Positions 16,880-25,394 of a stretch of DNA of 64,000 bases are shown piece after piece. The position numbers and the translations under genes were made by a program. The notes beneath the pieces were generated by a model that made no database searches, was not told the origin of the DNA, and saw nothing but the letters and a program-made list of their open reading frames with translations. This DNA comes from PALSA-1296 sp038210275. GTDB taxonomy: Bacteria > Bacteroidota > Ignavibacteria > Palsa-1295. Within the stretch, counting starts at the first letter, position 1; each line of letters begins with the position of its first letter. The stretch spans positions 60,989 to 124,988 of the forward strand of contig JBBQWV010000009.1 in assembly GCA_038210275.1 (NCBI GenBank), given 5' to 3'.

Positions 16880-17620
16880 TTAAACACTTTTCCAATTTGG
16901 ATAGTCAACCAATGCAATTAACTCTTCAAAAGCTATTCGAATGTCCAGTTTCATATGATCGATGTCTGGCTTCTTGGCATTGAATCTTTTACTATGAACA
17001 CTTGAATCTCCGAGAAGTTTAATTTTAGGAAAATTTTCCCGAATGATTTTGGATAAACGCCAGGAAGATTCACTTATCAAAGCTTTTATCAAGTCACCAA
17101 GTTGGAAGTAATCTCCATTTCCCTTCTTAATGGAATTAGCAAGATTATTTCGTTCAAACAAATCAACCACTATAATCTCTGAGATTTTTCTCAACATAAA
17201 GAGACAGGAATTATAAAGGTGGTAATCATAGCACAAAGACGCCTCTTCTGCATATTTTATTAAATAACCCCTTGTATCTTTAAAAATATCTAGTGGATAT
17301 AAAGAATCGGTGGGAGCAGCTAATATCCTTGAAGAAACTTCATTTTCAATAATCTTCCTGACATCCATTAAAAGAATATAGCCAAGACCTCTTTTTAAAA
17401 ACTCTTGACTGTTTTTCTTTTGGGCGTGCTTACTCATATAACTAGGAATATTTGAGTAAGCGTTAATATGTAGTTCAGTAAAGCAATTTAAAATGTCAAT
17501 TGGTCTTACAACTTCCAAACCCCTATTTACTTGACAAAAGTAAGTAAAGTACTTAACAAGCGAAGCTGCGCTTAGCTGATTAAAATTTGGTATGTGAAGG
17601 ATAAACTCTTCAATTTCCAT
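16880..17620 (-). CDS. hypothetical protein with winged-helix-like N terminus and DUF4145-like C terminus
   Basis: A 246-residue protein from the ATG at 17620, which overlaps the end of the preceding gene by 11 bases (a start at 17659 is possible). Residues 1-90 (IPNFNQLSAASLVKYFTYFCQ...) resemble the two modules of the preceding protein. The rest is helical with a C-terminal GDSSVHSKRF...DIRIAFEELI pattern like the DUF4145/HEPN-type helical domain, where such G-x-x-x-H segments are typical. If it is HEPN-like an RNase or nucleic-acid role is possible, but the catalytic pattern is not clear. Confidence 0.55.
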   Translation of the reverse strand: MEIEEFILHIPNFNQLSAASLVKYFTYFCQVNRGLEVVRPIDILNCFTELHINAYSNIPSYMSKHAQKKNSQEFLKRGLGYILLMDVRKIIENEVSSRILAAPTDSLYPLDIFKDTRGYLIKYAEEASLCYDYHLYNSCLFMLRKISEIIVVDLFERNNLANSIKKGNGDYFQLGDLIKALISESSWRLSKIIRENFPKIKLLGDSSVHSKRFNAKKPDIDHMKLDIRIAFEELIALVDYPNWKSV

Positions 17621-18542
17621 TGAGGTTAGGTAACTTATTTTCGACGTGCTGGTTCCCAACAGAAGTTAAATCAAAACTTCCATCTTCTTCATTTCGACTT
17701 ATTAAATGAAGCTCCTTCATGTTTACAAAGACTTGTCGTAGCGCCTTAGGTGGCTTGATGCCCGCAATAACTAAGAAATAATTAATTTCTTCCGGGAGCA
17801 TATTTTTCTTTATTTTTTTATTCTTAAGATACCAATACATTACTACTGCAACATGATCGTTTTGGTTCTTAGGTAGTTTTTCTCCAATGAAAAGTTTTAG
17901 ATCTTTAATATTGTCATTTGAAGCTTTGAAATCTACGAAGTTTACAGTATGTGGTGAAGACTTCTGTCCTTTTACAGCATCTTTATTCTTCTTTGAATCT
18001 ACTTTCTTCCTAGCTGTTTTTCGCTCCGTAGGTGAACCAGACAAAATACGTTTAGCATCCTGTACACCAGTATCTAAAATAATGTATTCCGTTTCGTTCT
18101 TGGATTTTATGAAATTCTCATCAACCAATGAATTTAATTCAGAGGTAAAATTCTTTCTGCGATTTTCTGTATATCTTCCTGATTCTTTAAAGAGCGATCT
18201 TACATCTTCCTTTGTAAAAGATTTTTTTCCTTGGTTCGACGAATAAAGACAATAGATCAAAATCCATTCCTGTTCACTTTTTGGAATATCTTTTATTACT
18301 ATATCCTTAAGTAATGGGAGTTCCGATTCCTCAATGGATAGTGTATTTGGCATCGTAAGCAGAGGTGGGGCTTCACTACCGTATGCAACGGCCCCATCCA
18401 ATTTATTCGGACTAAGTTTTGGTAATAACTGCAACGCTACATAAGCCTTAAAATCACTAAATTCAGTTTGTACGGTTCCTACGGGCCCTTCTATTTCAAA
18501 TTCGAGGGCTTGTAGTTTAAATTTTATTCTAAGTGTTTCCAT
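17610..18542 (-). CDS. hypothetical protein with two tandem winged-helix-like modules
   Basis: A 310-residue protein from the ATG at 18542; upstream in-frame starts (18560, 18662) add residues without features. The N terminus (RIKFKLQALEFEIEGPVG) is a short beta region of a kind seen before tandem winged-helix modules in archaeal and bacterial proteins. Module 1 (about 60-165) holds PKSEQEWILIYCLYS and KSFTKEDVRSLFKESGR; a lysine-rich linker follows; module 2 (about 205-300) holds PKNQNDHVAVVMYWYL and IKPPKALRQVF. The repetition suggests DNA or protein binding. Translationally coupled to the next gene. Confidence 0.6.
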   Translation of the reverse strand: METLRIKFKLQALEFEIEGPVGTVQTEFSDFKAYVALQLLPKLSPNKLDGAVAYGSEAPPLLTMPNTLSIEESELPLLKDIVIKDIPKSEQEWILIYCLYSSNQGKKSFTKEDVRSLFKESGRYTENRRKNFTSELNSLVDENFIKSKNETEYIILDTGVQDAKRILSGSPTERKTARKKVDSKKNKDAVKGQKSSPHTVNFVDFKASNDNIKDLKLFIGEKLPKNQNDHVAVVMYWYLKNKKIKKNMLPEEINYFLVIAGIKPPKALRQVFVNMKELHLISRNEEDGSFDLTSVGNQHVENKLPNLNGN

Positions 18543-18726
18543 AGTTTTCAATTGTTTCATTAAAAAAATGTATCCTGAAATAATGCCTAAATTATAAGCA
18601 TTTATTTCATCGTCATTTTGTCCGACCAACAACGGGCAAGTGGCATGACGACATCGAACCAAATTAACAAATCAGAATCATTGCCTGAGCTGTTTCCAAC
18701 TCAGCCTTCTGAAAAAATCAATCCCG

Positions 18727-18816
18727 TTAGCTGCAGCCACTCGTAGTTCCGCAGTCTTCACAGACGGTGCAGGCGCCGTTGCGCTTTACGCGCATGGAGC
18801 CGCAGGCTGGGCATTG
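18727..18816 (-). pseudogene. duplicated 3' end of nrdJ
   Basis: On the minus strand these 90 bases encode the last 29 residues of the ribonucleotide reductase (QCPACGS...TSGCS) and a stop, the same peptide as at 19570-19659. The inner 50 bases are nearly identical and the outer part has diverged almost only at synonymous sites. A TAG in frame upstream (about 18829-18831) shows it is not attached to any longer frame. See the finding on possible integration at the nrdJ 3' end. Confidence 0.85.
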
Positions 18817-18821
18817 GTTAA

Positions 18822-19028
18822 TCAAGTCCTAACTCCTTTTCTGCTTTTCGGTTTTGCTGCGGTTTTCTTTTTTTTCATCGTAGCTTCGATGCGTGCAATG
18901 AGCTTTGCATTCTTCTTTTTAGATTCGGCAATAATTTTACTGAGAAGAGCCTTCTCCTCCGCCGTCATCGGTTTACCTCTCTGGATATACAGATCCATTT
19001 TCTGAAGCTCCTTAAAATTTATCGGCAT
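18822..19028 (-). CDS. small basic hypothetical protein
   Basis: A 68-residue lysine-rich protein with a short helical core (MTAEEKALLSKIIAESKKKNAKLI) and a basic tail (KKKKTAAKPKSRKG) that could bind nucleic acid. Its start overlaps the end of the broken gene 19012-19554 by 17 bases, so the pair looks cotranscribed. No family recognised. Confidence 0.55.
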   Translation of the reverse strand: MPINFKELQKMDLYIQRGKPMTAEEKALLSKIIAESKKKNAKLIARIEATMKKKKTAAKPKSRKGVRT

Positions 19029-19554
19029 TGTCGAAATCCTTGAAATAAAGAGTTACTAATTTATGCGCTGCTTCTGTTTTAATTAACATTCTTGAGTACG
19101 CAAAACGTTTTGCTCCGAGAGTTTTTTCATAATGCTCAATGAGCTGATTTTTCGCATAAAAAGCAACATTTCCTTCGTATCCTTTTTGAAAAGAAACCTT
19201 GCAGGCAAATGCAACAAGATTACCTGCAACGCCTTCATAAAGCTTTTTTACCCCGATATTAAATGTAGCGCTCTCGATCAAATTCATTTCGATATAGTCT
19301 TTGCCATCCGAAATGCTCACGAGTCAGTGAAAAATATCGGGATTTTCACGCGTTATAAGAGCATAGACTTCCGAATCAGAATCGTTAAGTTCGATACTCC
19401 AATCAAATTGCCAATCCTTCTTCTTGATTAGCGTCTTGTCAGAATGATGCAGCCTGATAATGTCCGTCACGAATACCTCACCGGTTAAAGCATTCTCGAT
19501 AGAACTCGTCAGCTTATCGATCTCGAAATCAAGGCGTATTTTTCTTTTACTCAT
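19012..19554 (-). pseudogene. small hypothetical gene interrupted by an in-frame TGA
   Basis: Two pieces, 19324-19554 (76 residues, KRKIRLDFEIDKLTSSIENAL...NPDIFH) and 19012-19320 (from LVSISDGKDYIEMNLIESA to LYFKDFDNADKF), are in the same frame and separated only by TGA at 19324-19326. Together they make one 180-residue protein whose second half (GYEGNVAFYAKNQLIEHYEKTLGAKRF) resembles an acetyltransferase-like module common in Bacteroidota. Glycine (GGA) is the likely original codon, so a single G-to-T change explains the break. The second piece may still be translated from the GTG at 19320. Confidence 0.65.
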
Positions 19555-19569
19555 TCATGAAAGAATTCC

Positions 19570-19659
19570 TCATGAGCACCCGCTCGTCGTGCCGCAATCT
19601 TCGCAGACAGTGCAGGCGCCGTTGCGCTTTACTCGCATGGAGCCGCAGGCTGGGCATTG
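19570..19659 (-). repeat. nrdJ 3' end, partner of the copy at 18727-18816
   Basis: The similarity to 18727-18816 starts at the stop codon and ends sharply at GCATTG (19654-19659 and 18811-18816), so the segment from about 18817 to 19569 lies between two copies of the same gene end. Confidence 0.8.
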
Positions 19660-22600
19660 CTCGCCGGTGTAGCCTTTTGTTTTGGCTTCGCGGTATTTTA
19701 CTTTGCGTGTTTCTGCTGTGGTGGCGGCGCTCATTTCCATGACGGGTTCGGATTCGAGAACTCCGCCGGTATTTGCGCTCTTGAGCATTTCGACTATTGC
19801 ATCTTCTGTTGGCGCTTCCATCGTCGGAGCAGGCGAAGCGGCAGATTGATGCTCAGGATGTTTCGGTTCGTCAATTGCTTTGACGTGGACGAAATCGGTT
19901 CTATTGAGGTATTCGTATCCGAGTGCACGGAAGACGTAATCCAAAATTGAGGTTGCATTCTTGATCGCCTCATGCCCCTGCACCGAACCAGCCGGTTCGA
20001 AGCGCGTGAACGTGAACGTATCAACAAGCTCTTCAAGTGGCACGCCGTATTGCAATGCCTTTGAGGCAAGCACGGAGAAACAATTCATTAAGCCTTTGAA
20101 GCTTGCGCCTTCTTTATACATATCAATAAAGATCTCGCCAACTGATCCGTCATCGTACTCGCCGGTACGGAGATAGATCTTATGTCCGCCGACGGTTGCT
20201 TCGCGCAGCCATCCACGACGCTTTGCCGGAAGTTTATGACGCTGTGCCGTCAATGACCCGACTTCCTCGGCTTGCGCATTCACAAGCTGATGGATCTGCG
20301 CAGCATCGAGCGTATCTTTCGTCTCATCTTCCGGATCCGAAAAGAGAATCTGCTCTGCAAGATCGCCTTCTTCGTTGATGGAATTCAGCGGCTGCGAAAG
20401 CTTGGAGCCATCGCGATAAAGCGCATTAGCTTTGAGCATCAGCTTCCATGATTCCATGTACGCATTATTAATATCATCAATGGTTGCCTCGTTCGGCATA
20501 TTGATCGTCTTGCTGATCGCACCCGAAATAAACGGCTGTGCCGCTGCCATCATACGGATATGTGCACCATAAGCGATGAAGCGCACGCCGTACTTTCCGC
20601 ATTTCGAAGCGCAATCGAAAACAGGAAGATGCTCATCTTTAAGACCGGGTGCACCTTCGATGGTCATTGTGCCGCAGATATAATCATTAGCTTTGCTGAT
20701 CTCATCTTTCGTGAAACCAAGCGAAGCAAGCATATCAAAATCCGGTGCATTCATCTGCGCATCGGTGAAGCCAAGCTTCTTTAAGAAGTCTTCGCCAAGC
20801 GACCACTTATTAAATGCAAAGCGAAGATCGAATACATTATCGCATTGCTTCTCGACTTCATCTATTTTCTCATCAGTAAAGCCTTTCATCTTCAACGATG
20901 AACGGTTGATCGCCGGACATCCGACAAGTGTGCCGTAGCCTTTGCAATATTTTTCGATCTCTTCGATCGTTTTCTCGGAATACCCAAGATGCGTCAGTGC
21001 CTTGTGAACCGATTGATTCACGATTTTGAAATATCCACCTCCGGCAAGTTTCTTGAACTTGACGATTGCAAAATCCGGTTCGATACCTGTCGTATCACAA
21101 TCCATCACTAAGCCTATCGTGCCTGTCGGTGCGATAACGGTGACTTGTGCATTGCGATATCCATGACGCTCGCCAAGTTCATACGCACGGTCCCAACATT
21201 CGCGTGCTGATTTGAGAAGATCTTCAGGGCAGAGTTCAGGATTGATGCTCATCGGTTTGATCGTCAAGCCTTCGTAACGCTCAGGCTCTGCATCGTAAGC
21301 AGCAAGCTTATGATTGCGGATGACGCGAAGCATGTGTTCCTTATTCGCTTCGTAGCGAGGGAATGCGCCAAGATCGCGTGACATTTCAGCACTTGTTGCA
21401 TAAGATTCGCCGCACATAATGGCAGTCAAAGCTCCGGTGATCGCCAATGCTTTCGGCGAATCATACGGAATGCCAAGCACCATCAAGAGCGTACCGATAT
21501 TGGCGTAGCCAAGACCGAGAGTACGGAAGTCATACGAACGCTGCGCAATTTCACGGGATGGGAATTGCGCCATGAGCACGGAAATTTCAAGGGTGATCGT
21601 CCACAGACGCGCTGCATGACGATAGCCTTCGACATCAAATACTCCTGTCTCTTCATCAAGGAAATGCTGAAGATTAATTGATGCAAGGTTGCAAGCCGTG
21701 TCATCCAAGAACATATACTCCGAGCAAGGATTAGAAGCATTGATGCGTCCATCTTCAGGGCATGTATGCCATTCGTTGATGGTCGTATCGTATTGCAATC
21801 CCGGATCAGCAGATGCCCATGCCGAAAGATTGATCTGATTCCAAAGATGTTTTGCTTTTACTTTCTTCGCGACTTTCTTCGAAGTTCTCCAAGTCAGCTC
21901 CCACTCTTTATCTTCGATGACGGAATTCATAAACTCGTTCGTGACGCGAACGGTGTTATTCGAATTCTGCCCTGCAACAGTCTGGTACGCTTCGCCTTCG
22001 TAATGGGTATCGAATACTTTGAAGTCGATGTGATCGTATCCCATCGTTACCATTTGCAGAACGCGGACGATGTAGTTCATCGGCACTCCGCGTGCAAGCG
22101 CTTTCTTGATCGCAATATCAAGATCGTGATTTTCATGACGATCTGCTCCGCCATCGGCAGCGATCTTCATGATGGTATTAAGATAGAGATCGCAAATTTT
22201 TGAACCGGCAACAAGTGCGGCTACTTTCTGCTCTTCGTTCGCCTTCCAATTGATGAAGTGCTCAATATCCGGATGATCGATATTCAGAACAACCATCTTC
22301 GCAGCACGTCGAGTTGTGCCACCTGATTTTACTGCAGCAGCAGCAGTGTCATTAATTTTCAGGAAGCTCATCAGCCCTGACGACTGTCCGCCGCCTGAAA
22401 GTTTTTCACCTGCTCCGCGCAATGCGCTGAAGTTCGAACCTGTGCCTGAACCGTATTTGAAAATTCGTGCTTCACGAGTAACGAGATCGAAGATACCGCC
22501 TTCATTGACAAGATCATCGCTGACTGATTGAATAAAGCAGGCATGAGGCTGAGGATGCGTGTAGGCATCAGTTGACTGCGTCATTACACCCGTCTTCGGA

Positions 22601-23085
22601 TCAACGAACCAATGCCCTTGAGCATGACCTTTGATGTCATACGCCCAAGCCAAGCCTGTGTTGAACCACTGCGGAGAGTTCGGAGCAGCCATCTGCATCA
22701 TGAGCATGAAGACCGTTTCGTCGTAGTACGCTGCCGCGTCGTTCTTCGTATCGAAGTAGCCATGGTCTTCACCCCATGAGCGCCAGCATCCTGCGAGGCG
22801 GTGTGCCACATCTTTGATCGAACGCTCTGCGCCCATAATGGGCTTGCCGTCTTCTCCGATCAAGAGATTACCGTTGCCGTCACGCTGAGGAACTCCGGCT
22901 TTGCGGAAATATTTTTGCGCAAGGATATCCGTAGCCACCTGAGACCATTTGCTCGGTACTTCGATATCGTGCATTTCGAAAATGGGTTTTCCGTCAGGAT
23001 TGCGAAGAACGCTTGAACGAAGCGTGTACTCGAACTGATCGAATGGGCTAACGCCCTTTTTAGTGAAGCGACGGCTAATTTTCAT
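19570..23085 (-). CDS. nrdJ: class II (B12-dependent) ribonucleoside-diphosphate reductase
   Basis: A 1171-residue adenosylcobalamin-dependent ribonucleotide reductase that makes deoxyribonucleotides with or without oxygen. Visible family features are NSPQWFNTG near 135, GTGSNFSALRG and SGGGQSSG near 215-235, the active-site strand NPCSEYMFLDDTACNLAS near 455-472, the loop APTGTIGLVMDCDTTGIEPDFA near 650, and a C-terminal zinc ribbon with CPAC, CTVC-x2-C and a final GCS that recycles the active-site disulfide. It has the long form with insertions in the second half. No cobalamin riboswitch or clear NrdR box was found upstream; CATCTTTG at about 23113-23120 is a near match to the -7 box. Confidence 0.95.
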   Translation of the reverse strand: MKISRRFTKKGVSPFDQFEYTLRSSVLRNPDGKPIFEMHDIEVPSKWSQVATDILAQKYFRKAGVPQRDGNGNLLIGEDGKPIMGAERSIKDVAHRLAGCWRSWGEDHGYFDTKNDAAAYYDETVFMLMMQMAAPNSPQWFNTGLAWAYDIKGHAQGHWFVDPKTGVMTQSTDAYTHPQPHACFIQSVSDDLVNEGGIFDLVTREARIFKYGSGTGSNFSALRGAGEKLSGGGQSSGLMSFLKINDTAAAAVKSGGTTRRAAKMVVLNIDHPDIEHFINWKANEEQKVAALVAGSKICDLYLNTIMKIAADGGADRHENHDLDIAIKKALARGVPMNYIVRVLQMVTMGYDHIDFKVFDTHYEGEAYQTVAGQNSNNTVRVTNEFMNSVIEDKEWELTWRTSKKVAKKVKAKHLWNQINLSAWASADPGLQYDTTINEWHTCPEDGRINASNPCSEYMFLDDTACNLASINLQHFLDEETGVFDVEGYRHAARLWTITLEISVLMAQFPSREIAQRSYDFRTLGLGYANIGTLLMVLGIPYDSPKALAITGALTAIMCGESYATSAEMSRDLGAFPRYEANKEHMLRVIRNHKLAAYDAEPERYEGLTIKPMSINPELCPEDLLKSARECWDRAYELGERHGYRNAQVTVIAPTGTIGLVMDCDTTGIEPDFAIVKFKKLAGGGYFKIVNQSVHKALTHLGYSEKTIEEIEKYCKGYGTLVGCPAINRSSLKMKGFTDEKIDEVEKQCDNVFDLRFAFNKWSLGEDFLKKLGFTDAQMNAPDFDMLASLGFTKDEISKANDYICGTMTIEGAPGLKDEHLPVFDCASKCGKYGVRFIAYGAHIRMMAAAQPFISGAISKTINMPNEATIDDINNAYMESWKLMLKANALYRDGSKLSQPLNSINEEGDLAEQILFSDPEDETKDTLDAAQIHQLVNAQAEEVGSLTAQRHKLPAKRRGWLREATVGGHKIYLRTGEYDDGSVGEIFIDMYKEGASFKGLMNCFSVLASKALQYGVPLEELVDTFTFTRFEPAGSVQGHEAIKNATSILDYVFRALGYEYLNRTDFVHVKAIDEPKHPEHQSAASPAPTMEAPTEDAIVEMLKSANTGGVLESEPVMEMSAATTAETRKVKYREAKTKGYTGEQCPACGSMRVKRNGACTVCEDCGTTSGCS

Positions 23086-23693
23086 ACGCGTATTGTATGC
23101 TATATATACAAAACAAAGATGACGATTAAATGATTATTTCCACGCGAGATGTCAGCGCTACTTCAAAAGGAAGGGGCAGCAAATCCTAGCGCCAAAGTAT
23201 CACACGGTATTAATTCTAATTCATTTTAATTCAAAGAAGGCAAGATACTCTTTCCGGCAAGGCTACTTTAATGCAGATACGGCTTGTGTCTGTTATAGAA
23301 TTGTGGTGAGTTTCGCACTCTGCCTCGGTTCCGGATAGTATCAGTTTTCTATGAACTCAACTCAACCCACAACTTTTTCGAATTGTGAGGAGAAATGTAC
23401 TACAAATATCGCACATTAAAGGTCAAAATGCAAGAGGTTATTACACATACTTTTCCACTATCTTATGAACAGGGTAAAAAGTTATCAACAGGTACAAATT
23501 GTCTCTACCTTGGTCAATGAAAATAAAGGGTTTATGGCTTTTAAATTTTGCAGCATACGTATTTCGACCATTGCGAGAAAAACGAGTCAAGATAAAAAGA
23601 AAAAAAATAGGCAGTAAAACTATTCAGATCATAATTTTGTATAATAATTTGACTCTCCCCAATCTTACTTTTCCCGGCTATCCAAAAACCAAT
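23086..23693. other. 608-bp intergenic region between nrdJ and the PAP2 gene
   Basis: Divergent promoter region. An open frame from 23499 extends into the PAP2 gene but its first 65 codons have no coding character. A possible plus-strand -7 box is at 23632-23639. TTATCAACAG near 23477-23486 resembles a DnaA box with one mismatch, single and therefore not significant. Nothing else recognised. Confidence 0.5.
23632..23639 (+). promoter_or_regulatory. possible TAnnTTTG promoter of the PAP2 gene
   Basis: TAATTTTG followed by TATAAT, 55 bases before the ATG at 23694. The preceding CG dinucleotide and TGTAAY boxes of other promoters are missing. Confidence 0.35.
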
Positions 23694-24596
23694 ATGAAAA
23701 TTACGTTTTTACTTCTTTTTATTGTTTTTTTCTGCTCTTCTTCACAAGCACAGAGCAATGCACAAAAACCTGTGATTAAGGACAACCCCACCAAAGACAC
23801 TGAGGACTCTTCGCGAATCATCGGTCATGTGTATCATGTAAACTTCTGGGGTAGCCTCGCAATCGGTGTTGGAGGCCAAGCAGCTTTGCTTATTGCTCAT
23901 ACATCGGCTATTAAACCTCTGATAACGGACCAGGAATTCGACGCTGCACAATCGCCATCGAGTATAGCTTCCATCAATGGTTTCGATAGGTGGGCATTGA
24001 ATATCGGACAGCCTTCGAGAGATTATACCTATATTGCCGTCGGTCTCCAAACAGCCCTCACCGCCTTACCGCTTACGCTTTTGTTTGGTGAGCGTTACAG
24101 AAAAAACTGGGACGATATTGTTCTTCTGCTTTTGGAAGTAAATACATTCGCATCAGATCTGTTCCAGTTCTCTCCGTTCGGAGCATATTTCCAGAATAGA
24201 TTCAGACCCGTTGTCTATTATGCAAAGGATGAAGCAACGCGAAATCATGAAAGAGATGGCGGCAACCGTAACTCTCTTTTTAGCGGTCATACTACTTCGG
24301 CGGCAGCCTCAATGTTTTTTATGGCGAAAGTCTATTGTGATTACAATCCACAGATCGAAGGCTGGGAAAAGGTTGGTATTTACTCACTCGCAAGCATTCC
24401 CGTTCTCGCAATGGGATATCTCCGTCTGATCGCATTGCGCCACTTTCCCAGTGATATTGTCGTAGGAGGTTTCGTAGGCGGACTCTGCGGAATTCTCGTT
24501 CCGGAAATGCATCGCATCGAAAATAAAAACGTTTCGTTGGGAGTTTATACCTCTCCTGCAAGCTCCGGTCTTAACTTTGCATGGAATTTAAAATAG
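23694..24596 (+). CDS. PAP2-family membrane phosphatase
   Basis: A 300-residue protein starting at ATG 23694, directly with a signal peptide (MKITFLLLFIVFFCSSSQAQ). The acid phosphatase signature is present: RFRPVVYYAKD near 170, SGHTTSAAAS near 195-204 and RHFPSDIVVGG near 248-258, with catalytic His residues in the last two. Family members dephosphorylate undecaprenyl pyrophosphate, phosphatidic acid or lipid A at the periplasmic face. A second PAP2 gene (42129-42953) occurs in the window. Confidence 0.85.
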   Translation: MKITFLLLFIVFFCSSSQAQSNAQKPVIKDNPTKDTEDSSRIIGHVYHVNFWGSLAIGVGGQAALLIAHTSAIKPLITDQEFDAAQSPSSIASINGFDRWALNIGQPSRDYTYIAVGLQTALTALPLTLLFGERYRKNWDDIVLLLLEVNTFASDLFQFSPFGAYFQNRFRPVVYYAKDEATRNHERDGGNRNSLFSGHTTSAAASMFFMAKVYCDYNPQIEGWEKVGIYSLASIPVLAMGYLRLIALRHFPSDIVVGGFVGGLCGILVPEMHRIENKNVSLGVYTSPASSGLNFAWNLK

Positions 24597-24620
24597 GTTT
24601 AGAATATCAAATTCTTAAAT

Positions 24621-25394
24621 CTATTCCAAATCATGAATAATCTTTTCCCAATTCACGAGCGGGGTCATCACCTCTTCGTGCATGTGGGTCGAAACTCCGG
24701 GAACCGGAGATACGCAAAGAGCTTTATTGCCTAAACGTAAACCTGCGAACATTCTTCTGCTGAGGAAACCGTCATCAGCTCCGATCGAGGAGCGGAGTAA
24801 AATATCTTTATATTTACGAACCGTCTTCCCCTCCATCATAATAGTGAAAGTCGTATTCCTCACTTGTCTCCAATGACAATACTTCGAGAGAAATATCATT
24901 GAGAAGCACATATATTTTGCCTGGTAACGATCAGGGTAATCAGGAGTGTGAATAACGAGCGGTCGGTTATCTAATCGAATTCGTAAAAAACGGAATTGCC
25001 GGGCTATTCTTTTCCAGGAGATATATTCTTTACGATGAACGATCAGATCGTCAATCCATTTGAATGTCTCAGGGGTATGGAGATAATCGTCTTCAACGAA
25101 ATATATCCATTCATCTTCCGCGGATTCAAGAGCGATCTCTATTTGCCTGCGAATTGATTTATCATTCCCAAGTTCTTCATTAAGAAGCGTGACCGGATAG
25201 GATTCGAAGAACTCCTTCATTTCATCTGAAAGCCTATCTCCTAAGATGGTGATCCTGTGCGGATAATCTTTAACAGCATTATATAAACTCTTGAAGCATA
25301 TTTTGATGAGCGACCGCTTATCCAAATTAAAAGGACGCGGAGCATTATGCAATGAGTGCACAAGGTCGCAGGTGCGAAAAATAATATGATACAT
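24621..25394 (-). CDS. glycosyltransferase, GT-A type
   Basis: A 257-residue protein with a nucleotide-sugar binding N-terminal half and the acidic motif FVEDDYLHTP near 98-107, the likely metal-binding DxD equivalent, followed by a catalytic-type segment ending in PGVSTHMHEEVMTPLVNWE. Its start codon overlaps the stop of the methyltransferase gene (TAATG), implying coupled translation. Last gene of a minus-strand polysaccharide set; donor and acceptor unknown. Confidence 0.75.
   Translation of the reverse strand: MYHIIFRTCDLVHSLHNAPRPFNLDKRSLIKICFKSLYNAVKDYPHRITILGDRLSDEMKEFFESYPVTLLNEELGNDKSIRRQIEIALESAEDEWIYFVEDDYLHTPETFKWIDDLIVHRKEYISWKRIARQFRFLRIRLDNRPLVIHTPDYPDRYQAKYMCFSMIFLSKYCHWRQVRNTTFTIMMEGKTVRKYKDILLRSSIGADDGFLSRRMFAGLRLGNKALCVSPVPGVSTHMHEEVMTPLVNWEKIIHDLE

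Noticed and set aside
19324..19326. TGA recoded as glycine or selenocysteine
   Set aside because: TGA acts as a normal stop in other genes of the window such as nrdJ, and no recoding signal or SECIS-like hairpin was found; a point mutation is simpler.
23470..23490. Replication origin with DnaA boxes
   Set aside because: Only a single imperfect box (TTATCAACAG) is present and no dnaA, dnaN or AT-rich cluster adjoins it.
23086..23693. Cobalamin riboswitch or NrdR boxes upstream of nrdJ
   Set aside because: No B12-box-like sequence or paired NrdR boxes could be identified by eye in this region.
23499..23693. N-terminal extension of the PAP2 protein from 23499
   Set aside because: It has no coding character and would bury the clear signal peptide that starts at 23694.
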